Positions 36,768 to 46,418 of a stretch of 64,000 bases of DNA are shown here, in pieces (positions within the stretch are counted from its first letter, which is position 1; the number at the start of each line of letters is the position of its first letter). Source of the stretch: AC-32 sp963746155 (lineage in GTDB: Bacteria > Actinomycetota > Thermoleophilia > Gaiellales > Gaiellaceae). The stretch lies in the NCBI GenBank assembly GCA_963746155.1, contig CAVVAB010000012.1, positions 682,001-746,000 of the forward strand, given 5' to 3'. Both the position numbers and the translations under genes were made by a program. The notes under the pieces were generated by a model. That model saw only the letters and a list, made by a program, of their open reading frames with translations. It made no database searches and had not been told where the DNA came from.

Positions 36768-36819
36768 TATACTTTGCTCGTTTGCGGCGGTTTTCATGCC
36801 GGACCCACGCCTTAAGGAG
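36768..36819 (+). promoter_or_regulatory. -10 box and ribosome site of glutamate dehydrogenase
   Basis: TATACT (36768-36773) and a Shine-Dalgarno AAGGAG (36814-36819) sit 5 bases before GTG 36825. This leader of about 45 bases is longer than most here, one of the few genes with a standard leader. Confidence 0.5.
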
Positions 36820-36824
36820 ACCGA

Positions 36825-38099
36825 GTGACCACAGTCGAAGCTCCGGAAAGCCATCTTCGAGAGAACCCGTTCGACATCGCTCGCGAGCAGCTGCAGCGCG
36901 TTGCAGAGATCTTCGCCATCGACCAGCGGCTCGTGAACGTCCTCCAGGAGTGCAAGAAGGCGGTGATCGTCTCAGCCCCGGTGACGATGGACGACGGCAC
37001 GATCGTCGCCTACGAGGGCTACCGCGTCACGCACAACATCGCGCGCGGCCCGTCCAAGGGCGGCATCCGCTACCACCCGGACGTCACCCTCGACGAGGTC
37101 AAGGCGCTCGCCATGTGGATGACCTGGAAGTGCGCGCTGATGAACATCCCGTTCGGCGGCGCAAAGGGCGGCGTGATCTGCGATCCCAAGAAGCTGTCGC
37201 GCGGCGAGCTCGAGCGGATGACCCGCCGCTACACGACGGAGATCATCAACGAGATCGGCCCGGAGAAGGACATCCCGGCCCCGGACGTCGGCACCGACGG
37301 GACGGTGATGGCCTGGATCTTCGACACGTACTCGATGAACAAGGGGCACTCGGTGCTCGGCGTCGTCACGGGCAAGCCGCTCAACGTGGGCGGCTCGCTC
37401 GGACGGATGGAGGCGACCGCGCGCGGCTGCCTCTACTGCGTCCAGGAGGCCGTCCGCAAGCGCGAGCTCCCGCTCGAGGGCCTGCGCGTCGCGGTCCAGG
37501 GGTTCGGCAACGTCGGCAGCTTCCTGGCCAAGTTCCTCGCCGAGGAGGGGGCGACGATCGTCGCCGTCTCGGACTCGACCGCGGGCCTCTACAACGCGAA
37601 GGGGATCGACATCCCCGCCGCGCTCGCGCACAAGCAGGAGACCGGAAGTCTCGGCGGGCTGCGCGGCGCCGACGCGATCTCGAACGAGGACCTGCTCCTG
37701 ATCGACTGCGACGTGCTCGCACCGTGCGCGCTCGAGCAGGTCATCACGCAGGACAACGCCGAGAAGATCAAGGCGTCGATCATCTGCGAGGGCGCGAACG
37801 GGCCGGTCACCCCGTCCGCCGACGAGATCCTCGAGGACAAGGGCGTGCTGGTCCTGCCGGACATCCTCGCGAACGCGGGCGGCGTCGTCGTCTCGTACTT
37901 CGAGTGGGTCCAGGGCCTCCAGGAGTACTTCTGGAAGGAGCCGGAGGTCAACTCGAAGCTGCGCGACATCATCACGCGCGCCTTCAACGAGACCTGGCAC
38001 CTCTCGGACGAGCGGCAGGTCGGGATGCGCAACGCGGCGTACGGCCTCGCCGTCGGCCGCGTCTCCGAAGCCACGGTCACGCGTGGCCTCTATCCGTAG
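36825..38099 (+). CDS. Glu/Leu/Phe/Val dehydrogenase (glutamate dehydrogenase)
   Basis: Interconverts glutamate and 2-oxoglutarate plus ammonia with NAD(P). 424 aa. The substrate domain has KGGIRYHPDVTLDEVKALAM and PFGGAKGGVICDPKKLSRGE with the catalytic Lys; PAPDVGTDGTVMAWIFDTY follows. The coenzyme domain is VAVQGFGNVGSFLAKFLAEE. Shine-Dalgarno AAGGAG sets GTG 36825. Length and the QRVAEIFAIDQRL start fit the GDH/leucine-DH-like GluDH class of actinobacteria. Coenzyme preference is not assigned. It overlaps the glutaredoxin-like gene by 17 bases. Confidence 0.93.
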   Translation: MTTVEAPESHLRENPFDIAREQLQRVAEIFAIDQRLVNVLQECKKAVIVSAPVTMDDGTIVAYEGYRVTHNIARGPSKGGIRYHPDVTLDEVKALAMWMTWKCALMNIPFGGAKGGVICDPKKLSRGELERMTRRYTTEIINEIGPEKDIPAPDVGTDGTVMAWIFDTYSMNKGHSVLGVVTGKPLNVGGSLGRMEATARGCLYCVQEAVRKRELPLEGLRVAVQGFGNVGSFLAKFLAEEGATIVAVSDSTAGLYNAKGIDIPAALAHKQETGSLGGLRGADAISNEDLLLIDCDVLAPCALEQVITQDNAEKIKASIICEGANGPVTPSADEILEDKGVLVLPDILANAGGVVVSYFEWVQGLQEYFWKEPEVNSKLRDIITRAFNETWHLSDERQVGMRNAAYGLAVGRVSEATVTRGLYP

Positions 38100-38349
38100 A
38101 GCAGAAGTAACCGTCTACTACGGCGTCGATTGCCACCTCTGCGAGCGTGCGCTGGAACAGGTGCGCGCGCTCCATGACGAGCTCGACTTCGGGCTGGACG
38201 AGGTCGTCATCGACGGCGATCCCGAGCTCGAGGCGCGGTACCGCGAGTGGCTGCCCGTGGTCGAGATCGACGGCGAGCGCGCCTTCACCTACCACGTCCA
38301 CGAGGACGCCTTTCGCCGGCGGATCGCGGAGGCACAAACTCGGCTCTGA
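38083..38349 (+). CDS. glutaredoxin-like (DUF836) protein
   Basis: 88 aa. Thioredoxin-fold protein with redox motif CHLC at residues 17-20 (VTVYYGVDCHLCERALEQVR) and the cis-proline region WLPVVEIDGERAFTYHV. Probably a cytoplasmic thiol-disulfide reductase; the partner is unknown. GTG 38083 overlaps the end of gdh. A glutaredoxin-like gene just before rex is a recurrent actinobacterial arrangement, usually continuing into hemA, which is absent here. Confidence 0.85.
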   Translation: MASIRRAEVTVYYGVDCHLCERALEQVRALHDELDFGLDEVVIDGDPELEARYREWLPVVEIDGERAFTYHVHEDAFRRRIAEAQTRL

Positions 38350-38403
38350 CCGGGGAGTTTGTGACTGTCCGACGCACGGAACCAGGCGGGGCTGGCAGAA
38401 TGG

Positions 38404-38419
38404 TTGTGCTCTGTCACAA
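38404..38419. promoter_or_regulatory. putative Rex operator at the rex start
   Basis: TTGTG-CTCTGT-CACAA is an inverted repeat with the TTGTG/CACAA half-sites of Rex operators. The spacing is two bases shorter than the usual TTGTGAAN4TTCACAA. A CAGAAT -10-like box (38396-38401) directly precedes it, so binding would cover the transcription start and suggest autoregulation. Confidence 0.45.
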
Positions 38420-39058
38420 GCTACTGCTCACACGGCGGCGACGGAACGGGTCACGGTTGGTGTCGCCGCCCGGCTAAGCCGCTACCTCCAGGTGCTCGCC
38501 CAGTCGAAGAAGATGGGCAAGGACCGCATCTCCTCGCAGGAGATCTCCGACTACACGAACATCAACGCGACACAGATCCGGCGCGACCTCTCGACGTTCG
38601 GGAAGTTCGGCAAGCGCGGCGTCGGCTACAACATCGACTCGCTGCTCGGCGAGATCCGGAAGATCCTTCGGACGCAGGGCCAGCACAACATTGCGCTCAT
38701 CGGCGCGGGCCGGCTCGGTCAGGCGATCGCGAGCTCGCCGATCTTCGCGGAGCACGGGATCCACATCGCGGCCGTCTTCGACAGCGACCCGGAGAAGGTC
38801 GGCGACGCGATCGGCTCGCACACTGTCGGCGACATCCGCATGCTGAAGGCGGTGGTCGGGGAGAAGAACATCATCGTCGGCGTCGTCGCCGTCCCCGCGG
38901 ATAGCGCACAACAGGTCGCGGACGAGCTCGTCGGGGCGGGCGTGAAGATCATCTTCAACTACTCCGAGGCGCTCCTCGACGTCCCGCACGACATCACCGT
39001 CCACGCGTCCAACCCGGCCGTCGACCTGCTGCACGCGCTCTACTTCCACCTGACCTGA
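38411..39058 (+). CDS. rex: redox-sensing transcriptional repressor Rex
   Basis: NADH/NAD+-sensing repressor of fermentative and respiratory genes. The N-terminal winged helix reads ARLSRYLQVLAQSKKMGKDR, ISSQEISDYTNINATQIRRD and LSTFGKFGKRGVGYN. The Rossmann domain is NIALIGAGRLGQAIASSP followed by IHIAAVFDSDPEKVG, and the C-terminal swap helix contains NPAVDLLHALYFHLT. The exact start is uncertain: no ATG, GTG or TTG is available in frame near the conserved ERVTVGVAARL. The nearest candidate is CTG 38411, inside the putative operator; a sequence error near the start is also possible. Confidence 0.9.
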   Translation: MSQATAHTAATERVTVGVAARLSRYLQVLAQSKKMGKDRISSQEISDYTNINATQIRRDLSTFGKFGKRGVGYNIDSLLGEIRKILRTQGQHNIALIGAGRLGQAIASSPIFAEHGIHIAAVFDSDPEKVGDAIGSHTVGDIRMLKAVVGEKNIIVGVVAVPADSAQQVADELVGAGVKIIFNYSEALLDVPHDITVHASNPAVDLLHALYFHLT

Positions 39059-39071
39059 GGAGCCATGCCAG

Positions 39072-39084
39072 GGGGACAGTCCCC
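39072..39084. repeat. intergenic GGGGAC-A-GTCCCC palindrome
   Basis: A short copy of the GGGAC-x-GTCCC element seen inside the DUF2520 gene and twice near 46250-46354. It lies in the 110-base gap between rex and the GCS2 ligase gene, followed by a CTAATGT -10-like stretch near 39153. Confidence 0.6.
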
Positions 39085-39168
39085 GGGTCGCGTCCCAAGC
39101 GGACGAGGGAACTGGAAAAAGCCCTGCAGAACGGGCGGTTTTAACCCTTCAACTAATGTAGTGCGCCC

Positions 39169-40324
39169 GTGGGTGACTCTCAGCACCTCAGCCCGGAGGA
39201 GCAGATCCGCCTCGCGCGCGAGCAGTACGAGGACGCCACCGACTTCACCGTCGCCGTCGAGGAGGAGTTCGCGATCCTCGACCCCGGGACGCTCGCGCTC
39301 AGCAACCGTTTCGAGGAGCTGCAGGCCGCCGCCGCGGGCACGCCGCTCGAGCCGCACCTGGTCGGCGAGCTGATCGCCTCCGAGGTCGAGGTCCGCACCG
39401 GCCGCTGCGACAGCTTCGACGAGCTGGCCGGACGGATCGGCGAGCGCCGCACGCAACTCCAGGAGCTGGCCGACTCGCTCGGGATGGCTCTTGGCCCGAC
39501 CGGGACGCATCCCTGGAGCCCCTGGCAGGACCAGCGGATCATCGACACGCCGCACTACCGCCGCAACGACCAGATCCTCCAGTACGTCGTCTGGCGCAAC
39601 AACAGCTTCGGCCTCCACGTGCACGTGGCGATCCGCGGCCCCGATCGCGCGGTCGCAGTCTGCAACCAGCTGCGCAACTTCCTGCCCGAGCTGCTCGCGC
39701 TTTCGGCGAGCTCGCCCTTCGTCGAAGGAGTGAACGCGGGCCTGCACTCGGCGCGGACGCAGATCTTCACGCGCATGTTCCCTCGCTGCGGGGTGCCCGA
39801 CTCCTACGACGGCTGGGACGGCGTTCGAGCGCTACGTGCGCTTCCTCTACGACACCGGCTCGATCGACGAGCACACGCAGATGTGGTGGAGCGTCCGTCC
39901 CCATCTTGCGTTCCCGACGGTCGAGATCAGGATCTGCGACGCGCAGCCGGACGTCGCCGAGGCGCGCTCGCTCGCCGCGCTCTGCTACGCGCTCGTGGTG
40001 CGCATCGCCCGCGCGCTCGACGAGGGCGAGCCGCTCCAGGACTTCGAGCACCGGCTGATCGAGGAGAACCTGTGGCGCGCGATCCGGTACGGGCTCTCGG
40101 GCGAGCTGATCGACCTCGCGACCGGCGACGTGCGGCCGGCGCGAGCCCATCTCGAGCGGCTCGTGGAGTGGGTGCTCCCGGTCGCCGAGGAGATCGGCGC
40201 CGCGCCGTACCTGGCCATCCCCGTGGCGAACGCGGCCGAGCGCCAGATCGCCCGCCACGAGGAGGGCGCGACGCTCGAGGAGATCTACGCCGAGCAGGTC
40301 GGCACGAAGGCCCGGGTTGGCTGA
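39169..40324 (+). CDS. carboxylate-amine ligase, glutamate-cysteine ligase family 2 (YbdK-like), frame break
   Basis: ATP-dependent ligase of the GCS2 family, about 384 aa; members make gamma-glutamyl or similar bonds. FTVAVEEEFAILDPGTLALS starts the ATP-grasp-like fold. ELIASEVEVRTGRCDSFDEL, GTHPWSPWQDQRIIDTPHYR and FGLHVHVAIRGPDRAVAVCN follow. After an extra G near 39820 the protein continues WDAFERYVRFLYDTGSIDEH, MWWSVRPHLAFPTVEIRICD and ALCYALVVRIARALDEG in the next frame. Correction restores a full-length enzyme. GTG 39169 is preceded by a CTAATGT -10-like box. Actual substrate is unknown. Confidence 0.85.
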
Positions 40325-40607
40325 GGACGAGCAAAAGCTCGTCGAGGAGCTCCAGGCGGAGCTCGCGAAGCTCAAGGTCTCCGATCTTCTGCTGCAGACG
40401 CTCTACACGGTGTCGTCGCTCGGCTACCACCGCCTGAGCGGGGAGTCGAAGGACCTCGAGCAGGCGAGCCTCGCGATCGAGGCGCTGAAGGCGCTCTTGC
40501 CGGTGCTCGAGGGCGAGGTGCCGGAAGAGGCCGTGCGCGACTTCCGGCAGGTGCTGGCGAACATGCAGCTCGCCTACGCCGACGCCGCCGCCGAGCCGGA
40601 GCCTTGA
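40317..40607 (+). CDS. DUF1844 protein
   Basis: 96 aa, acidic and helical. VEELQAELAKLKVSDLLLQT, LYTVSSLGYHRL, LEQASLAIEALKALLPVLEG and VRDFRQVLANMQLAYAD match the DUF1844 pattern. Function is unknown; such genes often sit near translation genes such as infC in actinobacteria. TTG 40317 overlaps the ligase stop, so the two are coupled. Confidence 0.75.
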   Translation: MAEDEQKLVEELQAELAKLKVSDLLLQTLYTVSSLGYHRLSGESKDLEQASLAIEALKALLPVLEGEVPEEAVRDFRQVLANMQLAYADAAAEPEP

Positions 40608-40632
40608 AAGCGGCTCGTCCCGGGCGTATATA
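40604..40632 (+). promoter_or_regulatory. promoter of the secreted subtilase
   Basis: TTGAAA (40604-40609), a 17-base spacer and TATATA (40627-40632), starting over the DUF1844 stop. A purine-rich GGGAGGGGGAGGAG ribosome site directly precedes ATG 40674. Confidence 0.65.
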
Positions 40633-40673
40633 GAGACGAGCAAGGGGGTGTCATCGTTCGGGAGGGGGAGGAG

Positions 40674-42623
<1,950 letters not shown>

Positions 42624-42634
42624 CCACAAGCGCT

Positions 42635-43426
42635 ATGGCGAGCGCAGAGATCGGGATCTTCGGCGGCTCGGGCTTCTACTCGTTCCTCGAGGACGTCGAG
42701 GAGGTCGAGCTCGACACGCCGTACGGGAAGCCGTCGGCGCCGTTCGTGGTCGGCGAGATCGAGGGGAAGCGGGTCGCGTTTCTCCCGCGCCACGGCCGCG
42801 AGCACGAGCTGCCGCCGCACGCGATCCCCTACCGCGCGAACGTCTGGGGGATGAAGGAGCTCGGCGTGCGGCGGGTGATCGGCCCGTGCGCCTCCGGCGC
42901 GCTGAAGGCCGAGCTCGGGCTCGGCGAGTTCGTCGTCTGCGACCAGTTCGTCGACCGCACGAGCGGCCGCGCGGACACGTTCTACGACGGCCCCGAGACG
43001 ACCCACGTCTCGTCGGCCGACCCGTACTGCCCCGACCTGCGCGCGCTGCTGGTCGAGACCGCGCGCGAGCTCGACATCCCGGTACGCGACGGGGGAACGG
43101 TCGTCACGATCCAGGGCCCGCGCTTCTCCACGCGCGCCGAGTCGCGCTGGTTCCAGGACGCGGGCTGGGACGTGATCAACATGACGGCGTACCCGGAGGG
43201 CTACCTCGCGCGTGAGCTGGAGCTCTGCTACGCGAACATCTCGATGGTCACCGACCACGACGTGGGCGTCGAGGGCACCGAGCCCGTTTCGCACGAGCAG
43301 GTGGTCACGGTGTTCAACCAGAACAACGAGCGCCTGCGAGAGCTGCTGTTCACGGTCGTCCCGAAGATCCCGCCGCAGCCCGAGGAGCATCTCTGCGCGA
43401 CCGCTCTCCGGGGCGCACGTTTCTAG
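42635..43426 (+). CDS. mtnP: S-methyl-5'-thioadenosine phosphorylase
   Basis: Splits methylthioadenosine from polyamine or other SAM-using pathways into adenine and methylthioribose-1-phosphate. 263 aa. The phosphate loop is IGIFGGSGFYSFLED, AFLPRHGREHELPPHAIPYR binds phosphate and ribose, and the nucleoside site is VINMTAYPEGYLARELELCY with ISMVTDHDVGVEG. The family also contains inosine- and methylthioinosine-specific enzymes, so substrate choice is inferred. ATG 42635 is 12 bases after the subtilase stop. Confidence 0.87.
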   Translation: MASAEIGIFGGSGFYSFLEDVEEVELDTPYGKPSAPFVVGEIEGKRVAFLPRHGREHELPPHAIPYRANVWGMKELGVRRVIGPCASGALKAELGLGEFVVCDQFVDRTSGRADTFYDGPETTHVSSADPYCPDLRALLVETARELDIPVRDGGTVVTIQGPRFSTRAESRWFQDAGWDVINMTAYPEGYLARELELCYANISMVTDHDVGVEGTEPVSHEQVVTVFNQNNERLRELLFTVVPKIPPQPEEHLCATALRGARF

Positions 43427-43488
43427 GTCGTGTGATAGAAAAGCGCGGCGCGCCGGGTGTCCGGCGCTGAGTTTGTAAGGAGCCTCCG

Positions 43489-45525
43489 ATCGACTTTTTC
43501 AGCGACCACGCCGTTCTCTTCGCCCTCGTCTGCTCGGGCGTCGCGATCGCCTTCGGCATCGGGTTCACCGTCTGGTTGCTGCGCCAGCCGGCCGGTGACG
43601 CGCGCATGCAGGAGATCGGGCGCGCTATCCAGGAGGGGGCCGCGGCCTACCTGCGCCGCCAGTACATGACGATCGCACTGGTCGCGATCGCGCCGTTCCT
43701 CCTGATCGGCTTCTACAACAAGCTCGGCTGGTGGACTGCGATCGGGTTCGTGATCGGCGCCGTCCTCTCTTCCGCGGCCGGGTTCATCGGGATGAACGTC
43801 GCCGTGCGCTCGAACGTGCGCACGGCCGAGGCTGCCAAGCACGGTCTGAAGCCGGCGCTGAACATCGCCTTCCGCGCCGGGTCGGTCACCGGCTTGCTCG
43901 TCGTCGGGCTCGGCCTGCTCGGAGTGGCCGGCTACTACGGCGTGCTGACCGTGTGGCTCAACCACTCGTCCGACTCGGCGATCAAGGACCTCGTCGGGCT
44001 CGCTTTCGGCGGGTCGCTGATCTCGGTCTTCGCGCGTCTCGGCGGCGGCATCTACACCAAGGCCGCCGACGTCGGGGCGGACCTCGTCGGCAAGATCGAG
44101 GCCGGCATCCCCGAGGACGACCCGCGCAACCCCGCCGTGATCGCGGACAACGTCGGCGACAACGTCGGCGACTGCGCCGGCATGGCCGCGGACCTCTTCG
44201 AGACCTACGCCGTCACCGCGGTCGCCGTGATGCTGCTCGGGAAGGCGTACCCGGTGGCGCAGCTGTGGCTCTATCCGCTCGCGATCGGCGGGATCTCGAT
44301 CCTCGCCTCGGTGGTCGGAACCTTCTGCGCGCGCGTCGGTCGCGGCGGCTCGATCATGAATGCGCTCTACAAGGCGGTGCTGGTCGCGACGTTCCTGTCG
44401 GCGCTCGGCTTCATTCCCGTGACGATGGCGTTCGACTCCGGCGGCTTCAGCTTCTGGGATCTCTACCTCTCGGCCATCGTCGGCCTGATCGTGACCTTCC
44501 TGCTCGTTGCGATCACGGAGTACTACACGGGAACCCGCTGGCCGCCGGTGCGGCGGATCTCGCAGGCCTCGCGCACCGGCCACGCCACGAACATCATCGA
44601 AGGCCTCGCGGTCGGGATGCAGGCGACGGCTCTGCCCGTGATCGTGATCGCGGCCGGGATCCTCGTCTCGAACCACTTCGCCGGGTTGTTCGGGATCGGC
44701 GTCGCCGTGATGGCGCAGCTCTCGATGACCGGGCTGATCGTCGCGCTCGACGCGTACGGGCCGGTCACCGACAACGCGGGCGGGATCGCGGAGATGGCCG
44801 ACCTGGACGAGTCGGTGCGCGCGATCACCGATCCGCTCGACGCCGTCGGCAACACGACGAAGGCGGTCACGAAGGGCTACGCGATCGGGTCGGCTGCGCT
44901 CGCCGCCCTCGTGCTGTTCGACTCCTACAGGAGCGAGCTCGCGAACGGCGGCCTGACGCTGTCCTTCAACCTCAGCGACCCCTGGGTGATCGCCGGGCTG
45001 TTCATCGGCGGCCTGATGCCGTTCCTGTTCGCCTCGCTGGCGATGGAGGCGGTCGGGCGAGTCGGCGGCCAGGTCGTGCAGGAGGTGCGGCGCCAGTTCG
45101 CCGAGATCCCGGGGATCATGGAGGGCACGGCGCGGCCCGAGTACGGGCGCGCGATCGACATCGTCACCGGGTCGGCGATCAAGAGCATGCTGGCTCCCGC
45201 GCTGATTCCGATCCTGTTCCCGATCATCGTCGGGCTGATCAGCGCCCGGATGCTGGGCGGGCTCCTGATCGGGACGATCGTGACCGGGCTCTTCCTGGCG
45301 ATCGCGATGACCTCCGGCGGCGGCGCCTGGGACAACGCGAAGAAGCTGATCGAGGACGGCGAGTTCGGGGGCAAGGGCTCCGAGGCGCACGCGGCCGCCG
45401 TCACCGGCGACACCGTGGGCGATCCGTACAAGGACACCGCGGGGCCGGCGATCAACCCGATGATCAAGATCACCAACCTCGTCGCGATCCTGATCGTCCC
45501 GCTGCTCATCTCGATCCACGGCTAG
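43489..45525 (+). CDS. hppA: K+-independent H+-translocating pyrophosphatase
   Basis: Membrane-bound proton pump driven by PPi hydrolysis, about 678 aa and 16 helices. The catalytic region is KAADVGADLVGKIEAGIPED with PAVIADNVGDNVGDCAGMAA; the C-terminal site is GDTVGDPYKDTAGPAINPMI. GNTTKAVTKGYAIGSAAL has Lys where K+-dependent enzymes have Ala, the known sign of K+-independent H+ pumps. The N-terminal helix reads DFFSDHAVLFALVCSGVAIA. No ATG, GTG or TTG lies before it after the in-frame stop at 43468. The codon at the right distance (6 bases) from a good AAGGAG site is ATC at 43489. TTG 43576 would delete the first helix. Confidence 0.88.
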   Translation: MDFFSDHAVLFALVCSGVAIAFGIGFTVWLLRQPAGDARMQEIGRAIQEGAAAYLRRQYMTIALVAIAPFLLIGFYNKLGWWTAIGFVIGAVLSSAAGFIGMNVAVRSNVRTAEAAKHGLKPALNIAFRAGSVTGLLVVGLGLLGVAGYYGVLTVWLNHSSDSAIKDLVGLAFGGSLISVFARLGGGIYTKAADVGADLVGKIEAGIPEDDPRNPAVIADNVGDNVGDCAGMAADLFETYAVTAVAVMLLGKAYPVAQLWLYPLAIGGISILASVVGTFCARVGRGGSIMNALYKAVLVATFLSALGFIPVTMAFDSGGFSFWDLYLSAIVGLIVTFLLVAITEYYTGTRWPPVRRISQASRTGHATNIIEGLAVGMQATALPVIVIAAGILVSNHFAGLFGIGVAVMAQLSMTGLIVALDAYGPVTDNAGGIAEMADLDESVRAITDPLDAVGNTTKAVTKGYAIGSAALAALVLFDSYRSELANGGLTLSFNLSDPWVIAGLFIGGLMPFLFASLAMEAVGRVGGQVVQEVRRQFAEIPGIMEGTARPEYGRAIDIVTGSAIKSMLAPALIPILFPIIVGLISARMLGGLLIGTIVTGLFLAIAMTSGGGAWDNAKKLIEDGEFGGKGSEAHAAAVTGDTVGDPYKDTAGPAINPMIKITNLVAILIVPLLISIHG

Positions 45526-45549
45526 CGCTTTCGGCGTAGCGTTCGGCGC

Positions 45550-46236
45550 GTGAGCGAGGCTCGCTACGACGGGCTGGCCGACTGGTACGACTCGCTGATC
45601 GGCGGCGAGGTCTCGGAGTGGACGCGGCGCGCCGGGGAGCTGCTCGTGTCGCTGGTCGGGCAGGGGCCCGGGCGCTGCCTCGACCTCGGGTGCGGGACAG
45701 GGGTCTTCGTGCCGTTGCTCGTAGAGGGGGGCTGGACGGTTGTCGGCGTCGATCTCTCGGCCGATCAGCTGCGCGTCGCACGGGAGCGCGTCGGTGGCAT
45801 CGCGGAGGATCTGGTGCAGGCCGATGCGGCGACGCTGCCGTTCGAGGACGGCTCGTTCGACGCGGTCGTCGCCGTCCTGGTGCACACGGACATCGACCGG
45901 TACGACACGGCTGTGCGCGAGGCCGGCCGGGTGTTGCGCCGCGGTGGACGCTTCGTTCACGTCGGGACGCATCCGTGCTTCGTGAGCCCGGCTGCCAGCT
46001 CGAGCCCCGACGGCAGCCATCGCGTGTTCTCGGGCTACCACGAACGGCGCCTCGTCCACGACTCGCCCGCGTTCGGCCATGGCGCGGAGGGGATCCGGGC
46101 GCGGGCCGGGACGTGGCAGGTCCCGCTGGCGGCGCTTCTGAACGCGGTCGCGGACGCGGGGCTGCGACTCGAGCGCGCGCTGGAATCTGGGGACGATCCG
46201 CCGGGAATGCTCGCGCTTTCCGCGACGGTTTCGTGA
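45550..46236 (+). CDS. class I SAM-dependent methyltransferase
   Basis: 228 aa. ARYDGLADWYDSLIGGEVSE opens the protein. Motif I is CLDLGCGTGVFVPLLVEGGW, then VVGVDLSADQLRVARERVGG, ADAATLPFEDGSFDAVVAVL (Methyltransf_11 motif II-like) and VLRRGGRFVHVGTHPCFVSP. The later HRVFSGYHERRLVHDSP segment lacks any known substrate site. Substrate unknown. GTG 45550 is preceded by a TAGCGT -10-like box, giving a near-leaderless transcript. A palindrome repeat follows the stop. Confidence 0.85.
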   Translation: MSEARYDGLADWYDSLIGGEVSEWTRRAGELLVSLVGQGPGRCLDLGCGTGVFVPLLVEGGWTVVGVDLSADQLRVARERVGGIAEDLVQADAATLPFEDGSFDAVVAVLVHTDIDRYDTAVREAGRVLRRGGRFVHVGTHPCFVSPAASSSPDGSHRVFSGYHERRLVHDSPAFGHGAEGIRARAGTWQVPLAALLNAVADAGLRLERALESGDDPPGMLALSATVS

Positions 46237-46241
46237 TCTCG

Positions 46242-46276
46242 GGACGTGTCCCAGGGCCTGTCCCCGGGACACGTCC
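46242..46276. repeat. intergenic palindrome (GGGxCTGTCCC family)
   Basis: Arms GGACGTGTCCC (46242-46252) and GGGACACGTCC (46266-46276) around AGGGCCTGTCCCC. Its outer part and core resemble the 33-base palindrome at 29958. It follows the methyltransferase stop by five bases and could also act as a transcription stop. Confidence 0.7.
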
Positions 46277-46314
46277 GCAGGAACGCTGAACCGCAAGCGC
46301 CAGCGGTTGCCGAA

Positions 46315-46354
46315 CCGGCCGTGGCCGTTCCGGCCACGGCCGGGGGACTGTCCC
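46315..46354. repeat. second intergenic palindrome plus GGGACTGTCCC core
   Basis: CCGGCCGTGGCC (46315-46326) and GGCCACGGCCGG (46332-46343) are exact reverse complements around GTTCC. GGGACTGTCCC (46344-46354) follows directly. With the copy at 46242 this fills most of the 180-base gap before the permease gene. Confidence 0.7.
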
Positions 46355-46418
46355 TCCGACACGGCCCGAATGGACCTGTCCGCTTGAGCGACCGCGGCTC
46401 GTTCTAGAGTCCACGCCG

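Noticed and set aside
38147..38410. Rex starting at GTG 38147 inside the glutaredoxin-like gene
   Set aside because: The added residues are the out-of-frame shadow of the glutaredoxin gene and its spacer, unlike any Rex.
39064..39168. Small peptide beginning at ATG 39065 between rex and the ligase
   Set aside because: No ribosome site, and the frame runs through the palindrome into the shadow of the ligase gene.
43576..45525. H+-pyrophosphatase starting at TTG 43576
   Set aside because: It would remove most of the first membrane helix, and the ribosome site lies upstream at the ATC.
43423..46362. 979-codon reverse frame opposite hppA and the methyltransferase
   Set aside because: No motif, composition dominated by Asp/Arg/His, and the plus-strand genes are unambiguous.
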